Origin: Streptomycetaceae bacterium
GTDB lineage: Bacteria > Actinomycetota > Actinomycetes > Nanopelagicales > Nanopelagicaceae
NCBI GenBank assembly: GCA_027490415.1
Contig: JAIXYD010000025.1
Coordinates: 1-5,859, forward strand
Length of the DNA stretch: 5,859 nt
Direction: 5' to 3'
Shown here: positions 1 to 5,304 of the stretch, piece after piece
How the letters are laid out: each line of letters starts with the position of its first letter
Numbering within the stretch: the stretch's first letter is position 1
Notes under the pieces: generated by a model
Told to the model about the DNA's origin: nothing
Seen by the model: only the letters and a program-made list of their open reading frames with translations
The model's database searches: none
Position numbers and translations under genes: made by a program

Positions 1-842
1 AGAGCGACTTTTGTGCCGCTCCAGTTTCTCTGCGCTAGGGAGACGCAGAGACAGTCAACCACCGTTAATTGGGCAATACGACTTGCCGTAGCTCCGCTGC
101 GCAGGGTGGTTTCGCGAGCGGAGGTAAAGAGAACAAGGTCTGAGAGTGCTGTAGCTGGGCTACGCAATGCATTCGTGATTAAAACTATTGTGATTCCTTT
201 AGCCTTAAATTCTGAGATCACATCAATGATGTCTAGCGTTGTTCCACTGTGAGAAATCGCAACGAGCACATCGCCTTTCTTTAAAAGTGAGATAGAAGTA
301 AGAGCAGTATGTAAATCTGACCAGGCAACAGAACGCTTACCAAGTCGATTAAGTTTGAGCTGCAGATCCATCGCAACATATCCACTCGATGCAAATCCAA
401 TAATTCCGATTGTGCTCGCTTTTTCCCAGACATCTACCGTCTTTACAAAAGTCTCAACATCGAGTCTCTCGGCAGTTGTTTTAATCGCAAGCGAATCAGC
501 GTAGGCAATTTTTCGAATTACTTCTGTGGCAGAGTCATCAACTGTAATTCCGCCATCTAAAGGAAGATCTGCACCTTGAGCAGTTTGACGACTGAGCTGA
601 CCGATGAGCGCCATACGAAATTCGGGATAACCCTTAAAGCCAAGTGTTTTACAGAAACGTACAACTGATGCAACCGATGTTCCACTGCGATCTGCGATCT
701 GCGAAATATTCATCCCGGAAGCCAGGTCTGGATTGCTCAGAATTGAATCAGCAATCGCTACTTCACTGGCATGAAAAGATGGAATTTGATTTGCGATCTC
801 ACCTAAGAGATCACCGAAATGGGGGTGGCTTTCGTACTTCAA
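1..842 (-). CDS. MurR/RpiR-family transcriptional regulator (HTH + SIS), 3' end cut by window edge
   Basis: About 280 codons are visible; the frame is open to base 1, so the C-terminus lies outside, but family members usually run about 280-300 residues and little should be missing. Residues 25-78 form an RpiR-type helix-turn-helix (ISQIADRSGTSVASVVRFC, then LGFKGYPEFR). Residues about 143-265 form a SIS sugar-phosphate-binding domain (IGIIGFASSG; VLVAISHSGTTLDII; ITIVLITN). Family members bind DNA and respond to phosphosugars. Lying 122 bp downstream of murQ on the same strand, it probably controls MurNAc-6-P use like E. coli MurR; this is inferred from context, so no symbol is given. Start: GGAGG at 849-853 directly abuts an ATG at 848 (zero spacing) but sits 6 nt before an in-frame TTG at 842, so TTG is preferred. 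The ATG would add two residues. Confidence 0.9.
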   Translation of the reverse strand, partial: MKYESHPHFGDLLGEIANQIPSFHASEVAIADSILSNPDLASGMNISQIADRSGTSVASVVRFCKTLGFKGYPEFRMALIGQLSRQTAQGADLPLDGGITVDDSATEVIRKIAYADSLAIKTTAERLDVETFVKTVDVWEKASTIGIIGFASSGYVAMDLQLKLNRLGKRSVAWSDLHTALTSISLLKKGDVLVAISHSGTTLDIIDVISEFKAKGITIVLITNALRSPATALSDLVLFTSARETTLRSGATASRIAQLTVVDCLCVSLAQRNWSGTKVA

Positions 843-867
843 GAGCATCCTCCATTCGATGAAAAAT

Positions 868-887
868 ACTTACACGAAATTGTAAGT
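868..887. promoter_or_regulatory. Candidate operator: 7-6-7 perfect inverted repeat before the RpiR-family gene
   Basis: ACTTACA (868-874) and TGTAAGT (881-887) are perfect reverse complements around a 6-nt spacer. The repeat lies just downstream of the predicted transcription start and upstream of the GGAGG. RpiR-family dimers bind dyads of this size, and the TTACA/TGTAA core recalls family sites such as that of HexR, although there the half-sites are arranged the other way round. Autoregulation is inferred. The minus strand continues ATTTTTC after the repeat, so a weak hairpin terminator is the alternative; a 7-bp AT-rich stem and a broken T-run make that less likely. Confidence 0.5.
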
Positions 888-896
888 GCGGTGAAA

Positions 897-925
897 ATTC
901 TGGCCTTAAGAAGCCTCTTGGTCAA
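897..925 (-). promoter_or_regulatory. Predicted sigma70-type promoter of the RpiR-family gene
   Basis: On the minus strand TTGACC (920-925; 5 of 6 matches to TTGACA) is followed by exactly 17 nt and CAGAAT (897-902; 4 of 6 to TATAAT). Transcription should start near 890, giving a leader of about 45 nt before the TTG start. This would let the regulator be transcribed separately from murQ. It is the best promoter I can see in the window. The rest of the 965-to-848 gap shows no convincing terminator for murQ. Confidence 0.5.
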
Positions 926-964
926 GCACATCCAGATAACGAATACGAGCTTTAAGGGTGAGAT

Positions 965-1876
965 TTACTCGTTGAGCGCTTCGCGAATTCGATCGGAGGA
1001 GTTATCAAGTCGACTTTTTGCTGATGCTGCATCGATATTGAGCAAAATCATCAATATTGCAATCTTGACCTTAAACCCTGAATCTTCAAGAGCTTTCTCT
1101 GAAACTGCCCGTGAAGCTCCGGTCGCACTTTCAATAATGCGGATTGCTCGATCTCTTAGCTTTCCATTGGTGACTTGCAGATCAACCATCAGATTTCCAA
1201 AAGTCTTTCCCAATCTGACCATAGTGATCGTTGAGATCATATTGAGAACCAACTTCTGTGATGTTCCTGATTTCAATCGAGTCGATCCCGCAAGTACTTC
1301 AGGGCCCGAATCAATTTCTATTGGGAAATCAACATGTGAGGAAAGTTCTGACTGTGGGTTGCTCGTCAAACTAATTGTTGCAGCTCCCACTGAACGCGCA
1401 TAGTCAACTGCGCCGATCACATAAGGAGTTCGACCACTTGCAGCAATTCCAACAACCGCGTCATTGGCACGCAATCCGATTGATTTCAAATCAGTAACGC
1501 CAAGTTCGGCGTTATCTTCAGCGCCTTCAACTGCGTGCTTAAGCGCAGTCTCACCACCGGCAATAAGGGCGATTACTTGATCATCAGATATTGAAAAAGT
1601 TGGTCCACATTCTGCGGCATCTAGAACCCCAAGTCGCCCTGATGTACCGGCACCGATGTAAACGAGTCGTCCTCCTTGCATCAAGCGATCAACAATTGCA
1701 TCAATTGCGCGCTCGATTGCTGGCAGCTGTAGCGCGATCGCCTTAGGGACATCGGCATCGCTCTCATTCATCGCTTTAAGGAGTTCACCGATACTCATGA
1801 TGTCTAGAAGATGAAATTTCTCATCTACTTGTTCGGTCCGAAGTTTTCCGAGTTCTGCCTTGGGCTCTGCACTCAT
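965..1876 (-). CDS. murQ: N-acetylmuramic acid 6-phosphate etherase
   Basis: MurQ cleaves the D-lactyl ether of MurNAc-6-phosphate, giving GlcNAc-6-phosphate and D-lactate, a cytoplasmic step of peptidoglycan recycling or environmental muropeptide use. The 303-residue length is normal. It is a SIS-fold protein with the family signatures in order: phosphate-binding GAGTSGRLGVLDAAECGPTF (75-94), EGAEDN (117-122), GIAASGRTPYVIGA (143-156) and GPEVLAGSTRLKSGTSQK (191-208), followed by the helical C-terminal domain. The two acidic catalytic residues correspond to Glu89 and Glu120; their 31-residue spacing equals that of E. coli Glu83/Glu114. The ATG at 1876 has AGGA (minus strand, 1884-1887) 7 nt upstream. 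That AGGA overlaps the stop of a possible 25-codon leader ORF, so translational coupling is possible. The RpiR-family gene follows on the same strand. No promoter is obvious in the 1877-1990 interval. Confidence 0.97.
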   Translation of the reverse strand: MSAEPKAELGKLRTEQVDEKFHLLDIMSIGELLKAMNESDADVPKAIALQLPAIERAIDAIVDRLMQGGRLVYIGAGTSGRLGVLDAAECGPTFSISDDQVIALIAGGETALKHAVEGAEDNAELGVTDLKSIGLRANDAVVGIAASGRTPYVIGAVDYARSVGAATISLTSNPQSELSSHVDFPIEIDSGPEVLAGSTRLKSGTSQKLVLNMISTITMVRLGKTFGNLMVDLQVTNGKLRDRAIRIIESATGASRAVSEKALEDSGFKVKIAILMILLNIDAASAKSRLDNSSDRIREALNE

Positions 1877-1890
1877 ACTTGCATCCTAGT
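1874..1890 (-). repeat. Direct repeat copy A (murQ ribosome-binding site and start)
   Basis: On the minus strand this reads ACTAGGATGCAAGTATG and includes the murQ AGGA, its 7-nt spacer and the ATG. It matches copy B, 87 bp upstream, at 15 of 17 positions; the two differences are both transitions in the spacer. Confidence 0.7.
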
Positions 1891-1963
1891 TTGAATAAGA
1901 AAAAATTGGTAGAAGGTCACCCCCAGATTTAACCCATTCAGGATGGGTGTGTTGGTCAGACAT
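1886..1963 (-). CDS. Possible 25-residue leader ORF upstream of murQ
   Basis: An ATG at 1963 has AGGA at 1971-1974 with 7-nt spacing, identical in layout to murQ's own start. It opens a 25-codon frame (begins MSDQHTHPEW, ends LLPIFSYSN) that closes with TAG at 1888-1886. The stop overlaps the murQ Shine-Dalgarno and leaves 9 nt to the murQ ATG, so ribosomes finishing here could re-initiate on murQ. I recognise no family and see no run of regulatory codons of the amino-acid-attenuator kind. It could be a regulatory leader, a small protein, or a by-product of the duplicated start region. Its translation is not shown by the sequence alone. Confidence 0.35.
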   Translation of the reverse strand: MSDQHTHPEWVKSGGDLLPIFSYSN

Positions 1964-1977
1964 ACTCGCGTCCTAGT
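1961..1977 (-). repeat. Direct repeat copy B (start region of the leader ORF)
   Basis: The minus strand reads ACTAGGACGCGAGTATG, a near copy of the murQ translation-initiation region. It provides the AGGA and ATG of the 25-codon leader ORF. Duplication of the initiation site is the simplest reading; a shared protein-binding site is the alternative. Confidence 0.7.
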
Positions 1978-1992
1978 GCAGGATGCACACTA
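1974..1992. promoter_or_regulatory. Short dyad between two divergent start regions
   Basis: TAGTG (1974-1978) and CACTA (1988-1992) form a 5-9-5 inverted repeat, with an overlapping GTGCA-GGA-TGCAC dyad inside it. It lies exactly between the leader ORF start (1963, minus) and the 53-codon ORF start (1992, plus), where an operator could control both. The arms are short enough to arise by chance. Confidence 0.25.
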
Positions 1993-2153
1993 TGGATATC
2001 AGCGAACTCGAAATCCCTGAAGTACCTATCCCTGCACGCATCTTGGAAGAGAAAGCGCGTGCACGTAAGAATCAGCGCGCGATGATTGCATCAGCCAGAG
2101 CGCGACGTCGAAAAGTCACATCAGATAAGAAGATCAAGCGTAAAGCGAGTTAA
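1992..2153 (+). CDS. Small very basic hypothetical protein (53 residues)
   Basis: I do not recognise this protein. The N-terminal 20 residues are acidic and proline-containing (begins MDISELEIPEVPIPARILEE). The rest is strongly basic, with an RARRRK cluster and a lysine/arginine-rich tail ending KRKAS. It has no cysteines, no membrane segment and no signal peptide; the basic half would suit nucleic-acid or ribosome binding, but that is only a guess from composition. The ATG at 1992 has AGGA (1980-1983) 8 nt upstream; an in-frame ATG at 1983 would add three residues but lacks a ribosome-binding site. It is the only plus-strand gene here and ends 3 bp from the clpC stop. Codon choice looks like that of its neighbours. 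It could be a lineage-specific conserved protein. Confidence 0.6.
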   Translation: MDISELEIPEVPIPARILEEKARARKNQRAMIASARARRRKVTSDKKIKRKAS

Positions 2154-2156
2154 TAC

Positions 2157-4658
2157 TTACGCTGTTGGTGCTTCTGCAAGATCTTCTGGAGAGTCAGGCA
2201 TTGTTGACTTAGGAGCTCCGGTGAACGTAAATGTGGCATCTGGGCCATCACCATCAACACCTACAACAATGATCTCGCCAGCCTTGAGTTCGCTAAAGAG
2301 AATGCGCTCAGAGAGAGCATCTTCGATTTCGCGCTGGATGACTCGTCGCAATGGACGTGCGCCAAGAAGCGGATCGTAACCACGAGCAGCCAAGAGATCC
2401 TTCGCACCTTGTGTGAGTTCGATTCCCATATCTTTCGCCTTTAAGCGATCATCAAGATTTGCAATCATCAAATCAACGATAGAGATGATCTGCTCTTTGG
2501 TGAGCTGGTGGAAGACGATGACATCATCAATACGGTTGAGAAATTCTGGGCGGAAGTGTGACTTAAGTTCATCACTCACCTTGCCCTTCATGCGCTCGTA
2601 ATTGGTGAGATCGTCATCAGAGTTTGCAAAGCCGAGACCTTGACCCTTAGAGATGTCGCGAGTTCCAAGGTTTGTTGTCATGATGATGACAGTGTTCTTG
2701 AAATCTACTGTGCGACCTTGTGAATCTGTGAGGCGACCATCTTCAAGTACTTGTAGAAGTGAGTTGAAGATATCTGGGTGTGCCTTTTCGATCTCATCAA
2801 AGAGAACGACTGAGAATGGACGACGACGTACCTTCTCTGTGAGCTGTCCACCTTCGTCATAACCGACATACCCTGGAGGTGCACCGAAGAGACGAGAAGC
2901 AGTGTGGCGCTCTGAGTATTCAGACATATCAAGTTGAATCAACGCGCTCTCATCACCAAAGAGGAATGAAGCGAGTGTGCGTGAAAGTTCTGTCTTTCCA
3001 ACACCTGAAGGGCCAGCAAAGATAAATGATCCGCCAGGACGCTTTGGATCTTTAAGTCCGGCACGAGTACGACGAATTGCCTGTGAGAGCGCCTTGATCG
3101 CTTGATCTTGACCAATCACGCGACGGTGAAGTTCATCTTCCATGCGAAGAAGTCGCGCAGTCTCTTCTTCAGTAAGTTTGAAGACAGGAATACCAGTTGA
3201 TGCTGAAAGAACTTGAGCAATTAGCTCTTCATCAACTTCGGTGACCTTATCAAGGTCAGTCGCCTTCCAATTCTTTTCAGCTGCATTGCGCTCTTCGATA
3301 AGTGACTTTTCCTTATCGCGAAGTGCAGCAGCGCCTTCAAAATCCTGACCATCGATTGCGGATTCTTTCGCCTTACGAGCTGCCGCGATCTTTTCATCGA
3401 ATTCACGGAGTTCGACCGGAGCTGTCATGCGCTTAATGCGAAGTCGTGATCCCGCCTCATCAATAAGATCAATCGCCTTATCTGGCAAGAAGCGATCTGA
3501 AACATAACGGTCTGCCATATTTGCAGCAGCTGCAAGTGCGCCATCTGTAATGGATACACGGTGATGAGTTTCGTAACGATCACGAAGACCCTTCAAAATT
3601 TCGATGGTGTGAGCAACAGATGGCTCTTTGACCTGAATTGGTTGGAAGCGACGCTCAAGTGCTGCATCCTTCTCAACATGCTTGCGATACTCATCAAGAG
3701 TTGTTGCACCAATTGTCTGGAGCTCACCGCGAGCAAGCATTGGCTTCAAGATGCTGGCAGCATCGATCGCACCTTCTGCAGCGCCCGCGCCAACAAGAGT
3801 ATGAATCTCATCGATAAAGAGAATGATGTCGCCACGGGTTTTGATCTCTTTGAGAACTTTCTTTAGGCGCTCTTCGAAATCTCCACGGTAACGTGATCCC
3901 GCAACGAGTGCACCAAGATCAAGTGAGTACAGCTGCTTATCCTTAAGAGTTTCCGGAACATCGTTCTTTGCAATTGCTTGCGCAAGACCTTCAACAACTG
4001 CGGTCTTTCCAACCCCAGGTTCACCGATAAGTACTGGGTTATTTTTTGTGCGACGTGAAAGGACTTGCATAACACGTTCAATTTCAAGATCACGACCGAT
4101 TACAGGATCAAGCTTTCCTTCACGCGCTGCTGCTGTGAGGTTGCGTCCGAATTGATCAAGTACCAATGATGTTGATGGAGTTCCTTCTGCAGGTCCACCT
4201 TGTGTAACCGCTTCTTTTCCTTGGTATCCGGAGAGAAGTTGAATTACTTGCTGGCGTACGCGATTGAGATCTGCGCCAAGCTTTACCAAGACCTGTGCTG
4301 CAACGCCTTCGCCTTCGCGAATAAGTCCGAGGAGAATGTGTTCGGTACCAATGTAATTATGTCCAAGCTGAAGTGCTTCTCGGAGTGAGAGTTCGAGAAC
4401 TTTCTTTGCGCGTGGAGTAAATGGAATGTGGCCTGATGGAGCTTGCTGTCCTTGGCCGATGATTTCCTCAACTTGTGCACGTACTGCTTCAAGTGAGATT
4501 CCTAGTGATTCCAGACCCTTTGCAGCAACGCCTTCACCTTCGTGGATGAGTCCAAGGAGAATGTGCTCGGTGCCGATGTAATTGTGGTTGAGCATGCGTG
4601 CTTCTTCTTGAGCCAAGACAACTACACGTCGGGCTCGATCGGTAAAGCGCTCAAACAT
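2157..4658 (-). CDS. clpC: ATP-dependent Clp protease ATP-binding subunit ClpC (AAA+ unfoldase)
   Basis: ClpC unfolds substrate proteins and threads them into the ClpP peptidase. At 833 residues it is full length. Two Clp-N repeats occupy about 1-145, with Phe2 and Phe80 in the positions that bind cyclomarin in M. tuberculosis ClpC1. The D1 ring has Walker A GEPGVGKT (212-219), pore loop GSRYRGD (254-260), Walker B with Asp283-Glu284 and arginine fingers near 336-337. A UVR-type middle segment lies at about 418-453. The D2 ring has Walker A GPSGVGKT (549-556), pore loop GYVGYDEGG (596-604), Walker B with Asp621-Glu622, the ClpP-docking LGF loop (675-677), arginine finger Arg709 and sensor-2 GARPL (766-770). 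The LGF loop and UVR segment separate it from ClpB. The ATG at 4658 has AGAGG 7 nt upstream. ArgA and lysS lie upstream on the same strand, 148 bp away, and a strong inverted repeat precedes the gene. No terminator is visible, and the convergent gene leaves only 3 bp. Confidence 0.98.
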   Translation of the reverse strand: MFERFTDRARRVVVLAQEEARMLNHNYIGTEHILLGLIHEGEGVAAKGLESLGISLEAVRAQVEEIIGQGQQAPSGHIPFTPRAKKVLELSLREALQLGHNYIGTEHILLGLIREGEGVAAQVLVKLGADLNRVRQQVIQLLSGYQGKEAVTQGGPAEGTPSTSLVLDQFGRNLTAAAREGKLDPVIGRDLEIERVMQVLSRRTKNNPVLIGEPGVGKTAVVEGLAQAIAKNDVPETLKDKQLYSLDLGALVAGSRYRGDFEERLKKVLKEIKTRGDIILFIDEIHTLVGAGAAEGAIDAASILKPMLARGELQTIGATTLDEYRKHVEKDAALERRFQPIQVKEPSVAHTIEILKGLRDRYETHHRVSITDGALAAAANMADRYVSDRFLPDKAIDLIDEAGSRLRIKRMTAPVELREFDEKIAAARKAKESAIDGQDFEGAAALRDKEKSLIEERNAAEKNWKATDLDKVTEVDEELIAQVLSASTGIPVFKLTEEETARLLRMEDELHRRVIGQDQAIKALSQAIRRTRAGLKDPKRPGGSFIFAGPSGVGKTELSRTLASFLFGDESALIQLDMSEYSERHTASRLFGAPPGYVGYDEGGQLTEKVRRRPFSVVLFDEIEKAHPDIFNSLLQVLEDGRLTDSQGRTVDFKNTVIIMTTNLGTRDISKGQGLGFANSDDDLTNYERMKGKVSDELKSHFRPEFLNRIDDVIVFHQLTKEQIISIVDLMIANLDDRLKAKDMGIELTQGAKDLLAARGYDPLLGARPLRRVIQREIEDALSERILFSELKAGEIIVVGVDGDGPDATFTFTGAPKSTMPDSPEDLAEAPTA

Positions 4659-4690
4659 CGGCGGACCTCTTTTCTGGGTAACTACTGGCT

Positions 4691-4696
4691 AGCCTA
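4691..4696 (-). promoter_or_regulatory. Possible -10 element for clpC
   Basis: The minus strand reads TAGGCT, which fits the loose actinobacterial -10 pattern TAGRRT at five of six positions. It would place the start near 4684 with a leader of about 25 nt. No convincing -35 lies 16-18 nt upstream, so an activator-dependent or different promoter is possible. Confidence 0.25.
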
Positions 4697-4731
4697 TAAC
4701 TTCGCCCGACCACGGCGCGAGGCGAAGTTAT
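4696..4731. promoter_or_regulatory. Perfect 11-bp inverted repeat upstream of clpC
   Basis: ATAACTTCGCC (4696-4706) and GGCGAAGTTAT (4721-4731) are perfect reverse complements around a 14-nt GC-rich spacer, in the noncoding gap 38-73 nt before the clpC ATG. No T-run follows on either strand, so it is not a standard intrinsic terminator. It abuts the possible -10 and would cover the -35 region. The arms contain TTCGC/GCGAA, resembling half-sites of ClgR, the known clp regulator of actinobacteria, but I recall ClgR sites having a 5-nt rather than 14-nt gap. Operator function is inferred; a structured 5' leader is the alternative. Confidence 0.55.
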
Positions 4732-4745
4732 CTGCTCAGGTAGAA

Positions 4746-4759
4746 CCCCAGATCTGGGG
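4746..4759. repeat. 14-bp perfect palindrome in the argA-clpC gap
   Basis: CCCCAGATCTGGGG is fully palindromic and lies 48 bp after the argA stop on the minus strand. Folded as RNA it gives a 5-bp GC-rich stem with a GATC loop, followed by TTCTACC, so it is at best a weak terminator for lysS-argA. It could instead be a protein-binding site for the clpC promoter region. Nothing in the sequence decides between these. Confidence 0.4.
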
Positions 4760-4806
4760 GCGATATTCCCTCAAAGGGGCTCTATCTAGGCCTAAATTTG
4801 CTATGG

Positions 4807-5304
4807 CTAGAGGATTTTGAGCATGCGGGTGTTGCCTAGGGTGTTGGGCTTCACAGACTCGAGATCGAGGAATTCAGCAACACCGGTGTCATAGGAACGC
4901 AACAGCTCTGTGTAAACATCAGGGTCAACCGGGGTTCCGTGAATTTCTTGGAAGCCGTGTCGGCCGAAAAATTGAGTTTCAAATGTAAGGCAGAAGATTC
5001 GCTCAACACCAACTACTCGTGCGCGTTCAATGATGGCTTCAAGAATTTGATGTCCTACACCAGTTCCTTTGAGGCGATCAAGAACAGCAACAGTGCGAAC
5101 TTCGGCGAGATCCTCCCACAAAACATGGAGCGCTCCACAACCAACAACGACATCGCCTTCGACGGCAACTGTAAATTCTTGAACATCCTCGTAAAGCATT
5201 ACTGTCTCTTTATTAAGCAGACGTCCACCTAGTGTGTATGTATCTATCAACGCACGAATACCTGGAATATCTTTTGTGCGAGCCGGGCGAATTACAATCG
5301 ACAC
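4807..5304 (-). CDS. argA: GNAT-family amino-acid N-acetyltransferase (ArgA-like)
   Basis: This 165-residue single-domain GNAT protein resembles the stand-alone actinobacterial ArgA (Rv2747 type) rather than the long E. coli ArgA with its kinase-like domain. It should transfer acetyl from acetyl-CoA to the amino group of glutamate, opening arginine synthesis; related enzymes may also use glutamine. An N-terminal RPAR...DIPGIRALID segment starts the fold. Motif A, VRTVAVLDRLKGTGVG (69-84), carries the acetyl-CoA pyrophosphate loop R77-x-x-G80-x-G82. LTFET-QFFGRHGF (106-118) and the C-terminal YDTGVAEFLDLE...KPNTLGN stretch are typical of the subfamily. The start is GTG at 5304, with AGAGG 7 nt upstream inside the end of lysS; it shares one base with the lysS stop (TAGTG), so the two are surely co-transcribed and probably translationally coupled. 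The stop is TAG at 4807. Confidence 0.9.
   Translation of the reverse strand: MSIVIRPARTKDIPGIRALIDTYTLGGRLLNKETVMLYEDVQEFTVAVEGDVVVGCGALHVLWEDLAEVRTVAVLDRLKGTGVGHQILEAIIERARVVGVERIFCLTFETQFFGRHGFQEIHGTPVDPDVYTELLRSYDTGVAEFLDLESVKPNTLGNTRMLKIL

Noticed and set aside
819..1403. A 194-codon plus-strand open frame opposite the murQ 3' end
   Set aside because: It runs antisense through a clear murQ, and its predicted peptide shows no family features; it is a by-product of murQ codon use.
1890..1920. murQ promoter with GTGACC and TATTCA hexamers
   Set aside because: The -10 matches only 3 of 6, and the predicted start would fall within the murQ ribosome-binding site.
1899..1948. Transcription attenuator in the murQ leader (ACCCAT/ATGGGT hairpin plus a T-rich stretch on the minus strand)
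   Set aside because: The 6-bp stem at 1932-1948 is about 26 nt from the T-rich stretch at 1899-1906, and no stable stem abuts the T-run; no alternative pairing was convincing.
2086..2379. Plus-strand open frame overlapping the 53-codon ORF in another frame and running into clpC
   Set aside because: It competes with the better-supported basic-protein frame and with clpC, and lacks a ribosome-binding site.
3561..3866. Plus-strand open frame of 101 codons inside clpC
   Set aside because: Antisense to conserved ClpC D1 sequence, with no ribosome-binding site and no recognisable product.
4696..4731. The inverted repeat as a ClgR, HspR/HAIR, CIRCE or CtsR box
   Set aside because: Arm sequence or spacing fails for each: ClgR half-sites need about a 5-nt gap, and the HAIR, CIRCE and CtsR core sequences are absent.
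4542..4820. Plus-strand open frame crossing the clpC start and the upstream gap
   Set aside because: It covers the noncoding repeats and the antisense of conserved ClpC residues; nothing supports translation.
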